From: DAOUJW01 sp034422115
GTDB taxonomy: Bacteria > Chloroflexota > Dehalococcoidia > Lucifugimonadales > UBA2985
DNA: 64,000 nt
Direction: 5' to 3'
NCBI GenBank assembly: GCA_034422115.1
Contig: DAOUJW010000025.1
Location: forward strand, 62,001-126,000
Position 1 is the first letter of the stretch; every line of letters begins with the position of its first letter. Positions 33,181 to 41,982 of the stretch are shown here, one piece after another. The notes under the pieces were generated by a model. It was not told where the DNA came from. It saw nothing but the letters and a program-made list of their open reading frames with translations, and made no database searches. A program made the position numbers and the translations under genes.

Positions 33181-34887
33181 CTACCTCTCTGACGACTCCA
33201 GCAGCTCCCTGACCCTGGCCGTCACGCTCTCCAGGGCGATCAGCTCCGCGTCGCTCTCGCGGCGCAGCTTCACCTCCGCGCTGCCCTGGCGAAGGTTGCG
33301 TGGGCTCACTACGACGCGCACGGGGAAGCCCATCAGGTCGGCGTCGTTGAACTTGACGCCCGCCGTCTCCTCGCGGTCGTCGTACAGCGTCTCAAGGCCG
33401 GCCTGCTGCAGGCTGTCGTACAGGTTCTCGGCGGCTTCGATGACCTGGGCGTCCTCCACGTTCAGCGCCACCAGGTGCACGTCGTAAGGCGCGACGGACG
33501 CCGGAAAGATGATGCCCTTGTCGTCGTGGCTCTGCTCAATGACCCCCGCCAGCAGACGCCCCACGCCAATGCCGTAACAGCCCATGATGATGGGCTTCTG
33601 TGCGCCGTCCCTGTCCAGGTAGGTGGCCTCCAGCGTGTCGCTGAAGAAGGTGCCCAGCTTGAACACGTGGCCCACCTCAATGGCGCGAATGGCCTCTAGC
33701 GGCGCGCCGCAGCCAAGGCAGGCGTGGCCCGGCTCTCCCAGGGTGATGTCCACGATTTCGTCCGGCTGGAAGTCCCGGGGATAGTTGGCGTTGCGCAGAT
33801 GGTAGTCCGGCCGGTTGGCCCCGACCACGAAGTTCGACCCAAGCGTGATGGAGTCGTCCGCCACGGTGCGCACCCCCTCAAGGCCTATTGAGGACGCTGA
33901 GCCTGCCACCAGGCCCGCCTCCTCCACCTCCTCCGGCGAGGCCAGCCGCAGCTCCCGGCAGTGGAGGAGGTTCTTCAGCTTGATCTCGTTCACCTCCAGG
34001 TCTCCCCGAATGGTGACAAAGACGATCTCCCCGTCGGCGGCGTAGAAGACGGCCTTGAGGGTCTTGCTCTCCGGTATGCCCAGGAAGGCCGCCAGGTCTT
34101 CAATGGTCTTGATTCCAGGGGTGTGGACGTCCTCCAGGGGCAGAGGGTCTTCCGCGTCCTGGGGAGGCTTGACTATCGAAGCCCTCTCGGCGTTGGCGGC
34201 GTAGTCGCAGCCGGGGCACACCAGTACCACATCCTCCCCGCTCTCCGTTGGCAGCAGGAACTCGTGGGAGTCCTTGCCGCCGATTGCCCCGCTGTCGGCC
34301 TCAGCCTGGACTGCCGGCAGTCGGAGGCGTCGGTAGATGTTCTTGTAGGCCTGCACCATCGCCTCATAGCTGCGGTCGAGACCCTCCTCGTCCGCGTCGA
34401 AGCTGTAGGCGTCCTTCATGTCAAACTCGCGGACCCGGATGAGGCCGCCGCGTGGCCTGGCTTCGTCCCGGAACTTGGTCTGTATCTGGTACAGGATCTG
34501 TGGCAGGTCGCGATAGCTGTGGACGTTGGCCTTCACCGTGAGGGTGATGACCTCCTCGTGGGTGGGAGCCATGACCAGCGACCGCTCCCGGCGGTCCTCC
34601 AGCGTGAACAGGTTCCTGCCAAAGGCGTCCTTGCGGCCGCTCTCCTCCCACACCTCCACCGGGTGCAGGGCGGGCATCCGCACCTCCTGGCTTCCGGCCG
34701 CGTCCATCTCCTGGCGTATGACCTCTTCAATCTTGCGCAGGGCGCGCCACGCCAGGGGCATGTAGGTGTAGACGCCCGCGGCCACCTGGCGTATCATCCC
34801 CGACTTGAGCAGCAGGCGATGGCTGGGCGTCTCCGCCTCGGCGGGATCCTCGCGCAGCGTCTTGCCAAAAAATGCGGTCATTCGCAT
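33181..34887 (-). CDS. proS: Prolyl-tRNA synthetase
   Basis: This 568-residue bacterial-type ProRS carries class II motif 2 in TKFRDEARPRGGLIRVREF, the editing (INS) domain in the middle, and motif 3 in GCYGIGVGRLLAGVIEQ. The C-terminal anticodon-binding domain begins about APYDVHLVALN. It charges tRNA-Pro and edits mischarged alanine. Length is typical. Confidence 0.94.
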   Translation of the reverse strand: MRMTAFFGKTLREDPAEAETPSHRLLLKSGMIRQVAAGVYTYMPLAWRALRKIEEVIRQEMDAAGSQEVRMPALHPVEVWEESGRKDAFGRNLFTLEDRRERSLVMAPTHEEVITLTVKANVHSYRDLPQILYQIQTKFRDEARPRGGLIRVREFDMKDAYSFDADEEGLDRSYEAMVQAYKNIYRRLRLPAVQAEADSGAIGGKDSHEFLLPTESGEDVVLVCPGCDYAANAERASIVKPPQDAEDPLPLEDVHTPGIKTIEDLAAFLGIPESKTLKAVFYAADGEIVFVTIRGDLEVNEIKLKNLLHCRELRLASPEEVEEAGLVAGSASSIGLEGVRTVADDSITLGSNFVVGANRPDYHLRNANYPRDFQPDEIVDITLGEPGHACLGCGAPLEAIRAIEVGHVFKLGTFFSDTLEATYLDRDGAQKPIIMGCYGIGVGRLLAGVIEQSHDDKGIIFPASVAPYDVHLVALNVEDAQVIEAAENLYDSLQQAGLETLYDDREETAGVKFNDADLMGFPVRVVVSPRNLRQGSAEVKLRRESDAELIALESVTARVRELLESSER

Positions 34888-35246
34888 GGGCTAAGTATTA
34901 CCCCCATCCCAACCTTCCCCCGCTTGCGGGGGAAGGGGTAATGTACCCGGTAGGGCGCCATCGTCTCAACTGGGGTAAAGATTACCAGAAACAGGGCTGT
35001 AGGGGAAATACGGACGAGGAGGCGGTATTCTCTATACGTGCTGGTGATGCCAACGCTGGCTGTAGTGCCACTTCTTTCCCGCTCATGGTGAGCTTGTCGA
35101 ACCAGAGCGGGAAGGCAGCGGGCGTAATGCGCGGCCCCCGCTCACCCTTCGACAGGCTCAGGATGAGCGGTATGATCTGATAATACCAACACAACCCGTG
35201 AATATCTGGGAGACGCTTGACCCTTAGGCGCGGGCCGCAGGAGGCG
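34888..35246. repeat. Gene-free gap with hairpins and family B repeat copy 3
   Basis: No gene is seen in this stretch. A 9-base hairpin CCTTCCCCC / GGGGGAAGG lies at 34913-34936. A family B repeat runs from about 35024 (GGTATTCTC, then TGCTGGTGATGCCAACGCT) through the CCCGCTCATGGTGAGCTTGT hairpin at 35078 to the third hairpin ending near 35170. Confidence 0.65.
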
Positions 35247-35681
35247 CTAGCGGAACAGGCCTTTCATGCGGTCGCCGAAGGACTTGGACCGGAACCGTTG
35301 CAGCATACCGGCCCACTCAACCTCCGCGTCTGAAGAGCGCTTCAGGTCCTTCACCCGCTGCTTCATGATATCCAGCACCCGCTTCTCCTCGCCGCCGTCC
35401 AGCCAGAAGCCGCACTCGTTGGGGCAGAAGTCAAGCTCCAGGTTGAAGGCCCGGTAGTTGAACATCTGCATACCGCTTTCGCAGGTGGGGCAGTGAAGGT
35501 CGCCGACAAAGGAGCGGAACATCATGGAACCCTTCAGCTCGTCGTCGTCCATCTCCTTGTCCTCTAGCTGGTCAAGCTCGTGGAAGTCCAGCCACAGGCC
35601 CTTGCATTGCGGGCAGCGGTCTATCTCCACGCCCTTGAACTTCTCAACGGACAGCTCCGAGCTACACCTTGGACACTTCAT
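35247..35681 (-). CDS. TFIIB-type zinc-ribbon protein
   Basis: This 144-residue protein has an N-terminal zinc ribbon (MKCPRCSSEL ... RCPQCKGLWLDFHEL) of the zf-TFIIB type. A second Cys4 set follows (HCPTCESGM ... FCPNECGFWLDGGE). The C-terminus is basic. The ATG at 35681 follows GGGAG; a GTG five codons upstream is less likely. Such proteins are widespread, and their role is not established. Confidence 0.8.
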   Translation of the reverse strand: MKCPRCSSELSVEKFKGVEIDRCPQCKGLWLDFHELDQLEDKEMDDDELKGSMMFRSFVGDLHCPTCESGMQMFNYRAFNLELDFCPNECGFWLDGGEEKRVLDIMKQRVKDLKRSSDAEVEWAGMLQRFRSKSFGDRMKGLFR

Positions 35682-35803
35682 CTCTGCTCCCTTCACACGC
35701 CTTTCCGCTTGCGGGCTCCAGACGCCCTTTAGTTGAGGTTAATGCCCACAGGTGCGATTGTCAATTAACTGACTGCGGTAGGGCAGCTATTTACGCTATC
35801 GGC

Positions 35804-36460
35804 CTAGAAGTCCTCAGTCGCCCCTTCATCAAGGCTGTCCTCAGCCGCCCGCTCGTGGCAGTCCGCCGACGTGATGTCGCAGAAGCCGCACTCCATACGG
35901 CTGGGGACCCTACGCGCGGGCGTTGCAGATGCAATCCTGAGTATAAGCTGGGACATATTGCCGACAAAGCTGTCATCGACCGCCGACGCAGGGATGTCAA
36001 TCTCATGGTCCGTATAGACCAGCTTGCCGTTGAAGTCGATGCCGCGGAACTGCCTCAAGGCCCTGGGAATGGCGTACATGTACAGCATGACCTGAACGCT
36101 GTGGGACGGCCGCGGCTGGCCCGTCTTGACGTCGATAATCGTGCCTGCGCCGTCCTTCCATGCGATGAGGTCCGGCCTGCCGCCCAGCGCGGCAGACGCC
36201 CCCCGGAGGGTGAAGTGGTTCTGGCCCTCGGTGAAGACTGTGAAGCCCTGCTCCTCCCACTGGTCGCGACACTCGCTGAGTTTGGCCGTGTGCGCCAGCT
36301 GCCAGGCCGCCTGATCGAAGGTGCTGGGTATCTTGCTCCAGCTCCACCCTTCGTGCTGCGCCCTGAACCAGGCCGCCCACTCGCAGGAGTTCTCCCCAAC
36401 CAGCAGCTTGGTTAGCCATGTTACCCAGATGTAGGGGCCGCTGGAACGCGCCTCTGCCAT
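35804..36460 (-). CDS. PD-(D/E)XK nuclease, Cas4/RecB-like with Fe-S cysteines
   Basis: This 218-residue nuclease has the catalytic core GRPDLIAWKDGAG...IIDVKTGQ followed by SVQVMLYMYAI, the PD-(D/E)XK pattern of Cas4/AddB-like exonucleases. One Cys lies near residue 26 (SCEWAAW) and three near the end (CGFCDITSADC), the arrangement that binds a [4Fe-4S] cluster. The ATG at 36460 follows GGAGG. No CRISPR array or cas gene is nearby, so a repair or accessory role is more likely than adaptation. Confidence 0.8.
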   Translation of the reverse strand: MAEARSSGPYIWVTWLTKLLVGENSCEWAAWFRAQHEGWSWSKIPSTFDQAAWQLAHTAKLSECRDQWEEQGFTVFTEGQNHFTLRGASAALGGRPDLIAWKDGAGTIIDVKTGQPRPSHSVQVMLYMYAIPRALRQFRGIDFNGKLVYTDHEIDIPASAVDDSFVGNMSQLILRIASATPARRVPSRMECGFCDITSADCHERAAEDSLDEGATEDF

Positions 36461-36519
36461 GTCATACCTCCGTCGCCCTCGGTTTCCATAGTTTATCACC
36501 TTCCAGCGGGGCGGATGTG

Positions 36520-36548
36520 TCGACGAGGGCTGGCCTCCATACTATAAT
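36520..36548 (+). promoter_or_regulatory. Putative promoter of the aldo/keto reductase
   Basis: TCGACG (36520-36525) and a perfect TATAAT (36543-36548) are 17 bases apart, upstream of the TTG start at 36613. Confidence 0.5.
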
Positions 36549-36612
36549 GGACTCCCGCAGGTGGAGGCCGCGAAGGTCGGCGCCTGCTTAACCGGTTACC
36601 CAAGGAGGCAGT

Positions 36613-37623
36613 TTGAAGTACCGCAAGCTGGGCAATACTGACCTGGAGATTTCCGAGGTGGGCTTTGGCGTGTGGAGCGTCAGCACCGGATGGTGGGGCA
36701 AGGTGGAGGAGAGGGACGCCACTGCCATTCTCAGCAAGGCCTTTGACCTGGGCATGAACTTCTTTGACACGGCGGACACCTACGCACAGGGCTACGGCGA
36801 GGAGATTCTGCCCAAGGCCCTGGCAGCGCACCGCAAGGATATGGTGATTGGGACGAAGTTCGGCTACGACTTCTACTCAGACGAGGCGCGATCAGGCCAC
36901 AGCGAACGGCCCCAGGACTTCTCGCCGGAGTTTGTCAGGTACGCCTGCGAGCAGAGCCTGCGGCGACTGAAGACGGACTACATTGACCTGTACCAGCTTC
37001 ACAACCCGCGGCTGAGCGCCATCGAAAGCGACGACCTTTTCGAGACCCTGGAGCAGCTGGTCAAGGAGGGGAAAATCCGCTACTACGGCTCGGCGCTGGG
37101 GCCGGACATCGGCTGGTTTGAGGAGGGAGAGGCTTCGATGAGGGAGCGGAAGGTGCCGTCCGTCCAGATCATCTACAGCATCCTTGAGCAGGAGCCGGCC
37201 AGGCGTTTCTTCCCAATAGCAGACGAGGAGGAGACGGGCCTGCTGTCCAGGGTGCCCCACGCCTCCGGTATGTTGGACGGAACCTACACCAAGGACACGG
37301 TCTTTGACCCCTCCGACCACCGCAGCCACAGGCGGCAGGAGTGGCTGGATGCCACGCTGAAGAAGGTTGCGGCCCTGGACTTCCTCACTGAGGAGAGCGA
37401 CGCCACCATAGGCCAGATTGCCATTCAGTTTGTGCTGGCCCGCAAGCGGATTGCCTCCGTGCTGCCCAACATCGTCAGCGAGGAGCAGCTGGTGGAGTTC
37501 GCCGCGGCCCCGGGCACGCCGGACATTCCTGCCGACGCCCTTGAGCGCATAGAAGACCTGTACGAGAACAACTTCTATCTGGGAGAGGAAGCCGGCCGGG
37601 TTAACCTGAGGTCAAGCCGGTAG
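36613..37623 (+). CDS. Aldo/keto reductase
   Basis: This 336-residue TIM-barrel oxidoreductase of the AKR family carries the catalytic Asp-Tyr pair in FFDTADTYAQGYGEE, the Lys in IGTKFGYD and the His in LYQLHNPR. NADPH-dependent reduction of an aldehyde or ketone is expected, but the substrate is unknown. It starts at TTG with AAGGAGG upstream. It is a single-gene unit convergent with the EVE-domain gene. Confidence 0.88.
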   Translation: MKYRKLGNTDLEISEVGFGVWSVSTGWWGKVEERDATAILSKAFDLGMNFFDTADTYAQGYGEEILPKALAAHRKDMVIGTKFGYDFYSDEARSGHSERPQDFSPEFVRYACEQSLRRLKTDYIDLYQLHNPRLSAIESDDLFETLEQLVKEGKIRYYGSALGPDIGWFEEGEASMRERKVPSVQIIYSILEQEPARRFFPIADEEETGLLSRVPHASGMLDGTYTKDTVFDPSDHRSHRRQEWLDATLKKVAALDFLTEESDATIGQIAIQFVLARKRIASVLPNIVSEEQLVEFAAAPGTPDIPADALERIEDLYENNFYLGEEAGRVNLRSSR

Positions 37624-37625
37624 CG

Positions 37626-38105
37626 CTAGCGAGCGGCGGGCGCGGGCAGCCTCTGTCCGGCCGCCCTCTTGATCTCCCGCTCAAGAAGCTCAAAGTCGTT
37701 CTTGGGCAGTATGTGCAGGTTGCCCTGGAAGGCCAGGGGCCATAGCTCCGGGGGCCAGTGGCGTATGTACTCCATGCGCGGGCCTATCTCCATTGCGTCC
37801 AGGAACTTCTCTTCGTCCAGGACGGCCTCGGCCTTGATGTTCACCCGCCAGGGGAAGTCGTCCGCCTTGCCCTCGCTCTTCCACACGGGCTTGTGGTCCT
37901 CGAAGCACTTGGAGCTCACGGTGGCCGTGGCCCCGAACTTCTGGATCCCGGTAATGTAGAATAGAAGCCTGTCTCCGGACTCCATGCGCTGCGCCTTGCG
38001 GCGCTGCCTGGAGGCCATGCCCTGCACGGTGAAGTCCAGTTCCCGGGTGACGCGGAAGTTCTCCAGGGAGTCGGCCACCATCCAGTAGGTCTTTCCTCTT
38101 GGCAC
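37626..38105 (-). CDS. EVE-domain (PUA-like) protein
   Basis: This 159-residue protein matches EVE domains: YWMVADSLENFRVTREL at the front, RRKAQRMESGDRLLFYITG, and a WRVNIKAEAVLDEE strand. EVE domains are thought to bind modified bases in DNA or RNA and occur alone or fused to restriction nucleases. Here it is stand-alone between a reductase and lexA. Its function is unknown. Confidence 0.8.
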   Translation of the reverse strand: MPRGKTYWMVADSLENFRVTRELDFTVQGMASRQRRKAQRMESGDRLLFYITGIQKFGATATVSSKCFEDHKPVWKSEGKADDFPWRVNIKAEAVLDEEKFLDAMEIGPRMEYIRHWPPELWPLAFQGNLHILPKNDFELLEREIKRAAGQRLPAPAAR

Positions 38106-38185
38106 TTGAAGTTCCCCTTTCCTGAGCCGTGAAAGTGTTGTTGGTTCCGATTATATCACTTTGCGGCCTGGGGCATAGCTTGGGA

Positions 38186-38302
38186 GTATTCTCTACAGGC
38201 GTTGGTTATGGTGAACGACACCGCTCATACTGAGCTTGTCGAAGTATGAGCGGTAGCAACTACGTTCGCAGTCTTCCCGCTCAAATGGTTCGACAGGCTC
38301 AC
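38186..38302. repeat. Family B dispersed repeat, copy 4, overlapping the lexA stop
   Basis: GTATTCTCTACAGGCGTTGG begins the element. A hairpin CCGCTCATACTGAGCTTGTC / GTATGAGCGG (38221-38252) and the start of a CCCGCTCAAATGG unit follow. Its last bases include the TGA stop of lexA (38299-38301). Confidence 0.65.
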
Positions 38303-38943
38303 ACGGAGTGGCGGATGACGGCCACCACCTTGCCCTGGACCTCGATGTTGTCCGGGTCCACGTAGATGGGCTCCATGGTGGAGTTGGCCGGTTGGAGGCG
38401 GATACGGGCGCCCTCGTTGTACAGCCGCTTGAGGGTGACCTCCTTCTCGTTCTTGAGCCAGGCCACAACCATATCGCCGTCGTTGACGGAGGTGACGGGC
38501 CGCACTATCACCGTGTCGCCGTCGTCCACAAGGGCGTCGATCATGGAGACGCCCTTTACCCTGAGGGCGTAGTCGCCTTCGGCGTCGTCCAGCAGCCCCC
38601 TGGGGATGTCCAGGGTGTCCACCGGGTCCGAGGTCCAGGACTCCTGGGTGGCTACGGGAATAGGCTCGCCGGCAGCGATGGAACCCAGGACAGGCACCCT
38701 GTTGGTCTGGACCCTCTGCCGGTCTGAACCCAGCACCTCAATGCCCCTGGACACCTCACGGTCGCGCCGGATGTACCCTTTGCGCTCCAGGATGCGCAGG
38801 TTATAGTCCACCACGGAGGTGGAGCTGATGCCGCAGGCGTACTGAATGTCCCGGATTGTGGGCGGGTAGCTGTGCTCCTCGTCAAAGCCGTTGATGAACT
38901 CCAGGATCTGCTTCTGTCTTTCGCTCAAACCTTCTTTAGCCAA
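38299..38943 (-). CDS. lexA: LexA repressor
   Basis: This 214-residue SOS repressor has a winged-helix N-terminus (LSERQKQILEFINGF ... YIRRDREVSRGIEVLG). The self-cleavage site is Ala91-Gly92 in IAAGEP, and the Ser133/Lys172 dyad lies in GVSMIDA and VTLKRLY. It starts at TTG with AAGGAGA upstream. A GAAC-N4-GTTC operator lies 16 bases upstream of the start and just downstream of the -10 element, so it is almost certainly autoregulated. The final codons overlap a dispersed repeat. Confidence 0.95.
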   Translation of the reverse strand: MAKEGLSERQKQILEFINGFDEEHSYPPTIRDIQYACGISSTSVVDYNLRILERKGYIRRDREVSRGIEVLGSDRQRVQTNRVPVLGSIAAGEPIPVATQESWTSDPVDTLDIPRGLLDDAEGDYALRVKGVSMIDALVDDGDTVIVRPVTSVNDGDMVVAWLKNEKEVTLKRLYNEGARIRLQPANSTMEPIYVDPDNIEVQGKVVAVIRHSV

Positions 38944-38958
38944 GGGAATCTCCTTAAT

Positions 38959-38970
38959 GAACTAATGTTC
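38959..38970. promoter_or_regulatory. LexA operator (SOS box)
   Basis: GAACTAATGTTC is a perfect GAAC-N4-GTTC site, the LexA box of Gram-positive bacteria and Chloroflexota. It lies between the -10 element and the lexA start. Confidence 0.85.
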
Positions 38971-38977
38971 TCTGGAG

Positions 38978-39006
38978 AGGTTAGCACAGATGATTTTGCT
39001 TGTCAA
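38978..39006 (-). promoter_or_regulatory. lexA promoter
   Basis: On the minus strand, TTGACA (39006-39001) and TAACCT (38983-38978) are separated by exactly 17 bases. The SOS box lies immediately downstream. Confidence 0.75.
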
Positions 39007-39036
39007 CGGGTAATAGCGCGCCTGGGAATTCTGTGC

Positions 39037-39546
39037 CTACTTGCCCAGCCAGGGGACGAACTTGTCCCATCCCTCCTGGACGGGCTTGTGCAGGAACAGG
39101 GAATAGGGGTTCATCCGCGGGGGCCGCGGCTCCTCCAACAGACGCATCCCGGCCTCCTGCGGCGTGCGGCCGGCCTTCCGGTGGTTGCAGGTTATGCAGG
39201 CGCTGACCACGTTCTCCCAGGTGTGCGCTCCGCCGCGATAGCGCGGCACTACGTGGTCCAGGGTCAGCTGCTTGGTCTCTCGGCCGCAGTAGAGGCAGGT
39301 GTACTTGTCCCGAAGGAATATCTCCCTGCGTGAGAGCCTGCGCTGCAGGACGGGCCGCCGGATGAGGTACATCAGCCGTATGACGGACGGGACTGGCATG
39401 GCGTATGAGGCGGTGCTTATCTCGCCGTCTGCGTTCTCCAAGGTCTCCGCCTTGCCCACGCCCAGGAGCACCACGGCGCGGCGCACCGTGCATATGTTGA
39501 GGGGCTCGTAGTTCTGGTTGAGCACAAGGACCGGCGAGCTGATCAT
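39037..39546 (-). CDS. HNH endonuclease
   Basis: This 169-residue protein has a classic HNH nuclease core: CLYCG zinc pair, LDHVVPRYRGG, WENVV and ACITCNHRK. The N-terminal segment VLVLNQNYEPLNICTVRRA is typical of a widespread HNH subgroup with no fixed role. Its start overlaps the cvpA-like stop by four bases (ATGA). It lies next to lexA, and DNA-damage control is possible but unproven. Confidence 0.85.
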   Translation of the reverse strand: MISSPVLVLNQNYEPLNICTVRRAVVLLGVGKAETLENADGEISTASYAMPVPSVIRLMYLIRRPVLQRRLSRREIFLRDKYTCLYCGRETKQLTLDHVVPRYRGGAHTWENVVSACITCNHRKAGRTPQEAGMRLLEEPRPPRMNPYSLFLHKPVQEGWDKFVPWLGK

Positions 39547-40154
39547 TGCGTTCTGCTCTCCTCCATGTTGATATCCATCTCCAGGATGTTCAGCGCTAAC
39601 CAGAAGTCTTCGGGCACCGGGCTCAGAAAGAACCCCGGAACGGAGTCTTTGGCGTACAAATAGACCGGGACCAGACCGGAGCCTGCCAGTGAGTTGCGCA
39701 TATTCTGCTGTAAGTCCGACCTGTCAAGCGCGACCATAACAGCTGTACTCCTTCCAGTGTCAGGAGGAAGGTCTGTGGAGTACCTGGCCATCACTGTAAC
39801 AATAGCTCCCGCCAGAAGGAACCCCGCCGCAAGCCCCAGGATGATTCCGCCCACGGGGTCTACCCAGCCCAGGGCGGTCCGCTTGAGGCCCTCGATGAGA
39901 ATCGTCCGCAGGACCTGGGCCGCCGTGAACACCGCCGCCAGGATGGCCACGTAGGCGATTACGGAGGCCAGGGTGTCGCTGGAGACGGAGTCGGTCAGAA
40001 GGTCGGCGATGTTGTCGCTGAAGCGGGCTGCCAGGAACACGCCCACGACCGCGCCCCCGGCCGCGAAAATCGCCCCAAAGAGCCCCATTTTCCATCCCAG
40101 AAAGAGGCCCAGAAACCAGGTGACCGTGATGACTATGTCTAACCAGTTCACCAC
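39543..40154 (-). CDS. CvpA family membrane protein
   Basis: This 203-residue protein has four or more membrane spans in residues 5-130 and the family's VDPVGGIILGLAAGFLLAGAIV segment. A soluble tail of about 60 residues follows. CvpA relatives affect colicin V production, envelope stress or biofilms, and the mechanism is unknown. It overlaps the HNH gene, so the two are co-translated. Confidence 0.78.
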   Translation of the reverse strand: MVNWLDIVITVTWFLGLFLGWKMGLFGAIFAAGGAVVGVFLAARFSDNIADLLTDSVSSDTLASVIAYVAILAAVFTAAQVLRTILIEGLKRTALGWVDPVGGIILGLAAGFLLAGAIVTVMARYSTDLPPDTGRSTAVMVALDRSDLQQNMRNSLAGSGLVPVYLYAKDSVPGFFLSPVPEDFWLALNILEMDINMEESRTQ

Positions 40155-40235
40155 CTGCTCCTGTGGAGTGTAACCGCTTGAGGCCTTTGTTCAGTTTAGC
40201 ATAGGCGCTGGATTGGAGAAAAGCGCGCCGCATTG

Positions 40236-40244
40236 TGCTACAAT
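40236..40244 (+). promoter_or_regulatory. Extended -10 element upstream of metG
   Basis: TGC-TACAAT (40236-40244) fits an extended -10 element, 31 bases before the metG start. A TTGGAG at 40213 is too far for an ideal -35. Confidence 0.4.
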
Positions 40245-40274
40245 GCACAAGCACATCAAGGACAACGAGAGTCG

Positions 40275-41957
40275 ATGCCCGAACACATTCTCATCGGAGT
40301 TGCCTGGCCCTACGCTAACGGCTCCCTTCACATGGGGCACATAGCCGGGTGCTACCTGGCCTCGGACGTATTTGCCCGCTACCACCGGCTGAAGGGCAAC
40401 CACGTGCTCATGGTCTCCGGCAGCGACCAGCACGGCACCCCTATCACACTCAGGGCTGAGCAGGACGGCGTCTCCCCCCAGGAGGTGGTGACCCGCTATC
40501 ACAAGGAGTTCCTGGAGTCCTGGGACCGCCTGGGCATCTCCTTCGACCTGTTCACGACGACCGGCACGGACAACCATCGAGAGGTGGTCCAGGACATCTT
40601 CCGGGTGCTTCAGGACAAGGGCTACATCTACACCGACACCACTCCGCTGCCCTACTGCCACTCCTGCCGCCGCTTCCTGCCCGACCGGTATGTTAAGGGC
40701 GAGTGCCCCTTCTGCGACAACTCCGACGCCCGGGGCGACCAGTGCGACCAGTGCGGCAAGCCGCTGAACCCGGAGGACCTCATCGACATCCAGTGCCGCT
40801 TATGCACCGACAAGCCGGAGATCCGCGAGTCGGAGCACTTCTTCCTGAAGCTGAGCGCCTTCCAGGACACGCTCCTTGAGTGGGTGAGGGAGCAGAGGCA
40901 CTGGCGGCCCAACGTGCTCAACTTCACCCAGCGTTACCTGGAGGACGGCCTGAAGGACCGCGCCATATCCAGAGACCTGGACTGGGGCGTGCCCCTGCCG
41001 GTTGACGGCTACGACGGGAAGCGCATCTACGTCTGGTTCGAGGCCGTTATCGGCTACCTGTCGGCGTCCAAGGAGTGGGCCAAGCTCAGGGGTCAGCCGG
41101 AGGCGTGGGAGCCCTTCTGGCATGGCGACGCCAGGGGGTACTACTTCATCGGCAAGGACAACATTCCCTTTCACACCATCATCTGGCCGGCGATGCTGGC
41201 GGGCTACGGCGGGCTTGACCTCCCATACGACGTGCCTGCCAACGAGTTCCTGAACCTGGAGGGCAGGCAGCTTTCCACCAGCCGCAACTGGGCCGTGTGG
41301 GTGCCCGACTACCTGGACAGGTACGATCCGGACCCCCTGCGGTACTACATGTCGGCGACCATGCCGGAGACCAGCGACTCGGACTTCTCCTGGCGTGACT
41401 TCGTGCGGCGCAACAACGACGAGCTCGTGGCCACTTACGGCAACCTGGTGCATCGGGTGCTGACCTTCACGTATCGAAACTTCGATGGCCGCATACCGCA
41501 GCCCGGAGACCTGGACGAGGGCGCGCGTGAGGTGCTGGCCAAGGCGGAGCAGGCCTTCCAGGCCGTAGACGACAACCTGTACAGGTGCCACTTCCGGGCG
41601 GCCCTTGGACAGGCCATGTCCCTGGCCCAGGAGGCCAACCGCTACCTGGACCACAAGGAGCCCTGGAAGACCGTCAAGCAGGACACCACGGCCACGGCCA
41701 CCACCCTGTGGGTTATACTGTCGGTCATCAACTGCCTGAAGACGGCCCTCAATCCCTTCCTGCCCTTCAGCTCGGAGAAGCTGCATGAGTTGCTGGGCTT
41801 CTCCGGCTCCGTTGCCGACAGGGGCTGGAGTTGGGACCACTCGCCGGAGTCGCTGCCGCCGGGCCAGGCCATGTCTACGCCCTCGCCGCTGTTCTCAAAG
41901 CTGGACGAGGAGGTGGCGGCCGCGGAGGTGGAACGACTGGGGCAGAGCACGGGATGA
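40275..41957 (+). CDS. metG: Methionyl-tRNA synthetase
   Basis: This 560-residue class I enzyme has the HIGH-type motif HMGH in ANGSLHMGHIAG. Four CXXC pairs (CHSC, CPFC, CDQC, CRLC) suggest a double zinc knuckle. The second active-site motif reads QLSTS where KMSKS is usual. The anticodon-binding domain is present and no C-terminal tRNA-binding domain follows. The ATG at 40275 is preferred to an upstream frame start at 40233 because it gives the normal MPEHILIGVAWPYANG N-terminus. Confidence 0.93.
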   Translation: MPEHILIGVAWPYANGSLHMGHIAGCYLASDVFARYHRLKGNHVLMVSGSDQHGTPITLRAEQDGVSPQEVVTRYHKEFLESWDRLGISFDLFTTTGTDNHREVVQDIFRVLQDKGYIYTDTTPLPYCHSCRRFLPDRYVKGECPFCDNSDARGDQCDQCGKPLNPEDLIDIQCRLCTDKPEIRESEHFFLKLSAFQDTLLEWVREQRHWRPNVLNFTQRYLEDGLKDRAISRDLDWGVPLPVDGYDGKRIYVWFEAVIGYLSASKEWAKLRGQPEAWEPFWHGDARGYYFIGKDNIPFHTIIWPAMLAGYGGLDLPYDVPANEFLNLEGRQLSTSRNWAVWVPDYLDRYDPDPLRYYMSATMPETSDSDFSWRDFVRRNNDELVATYGNLVHRVLTFTYRNFDGRIPQPGDLDEGAREVLAKAEQAFQAVDDNLYRCHFRAALGQAMSLAQEANRYLDHKEPWKTVKQDTTATATTLWVILSVINCLKTALNPFLPFSSEKLHELLGFSGSVADRGWSWDHSPESLPPGQAMSTPSPLFSKLDEEVAAAEVERLGQSTG

Positions 41958-41982
41958 AGGACTTTCTCTGGTCAGGAGAGCG

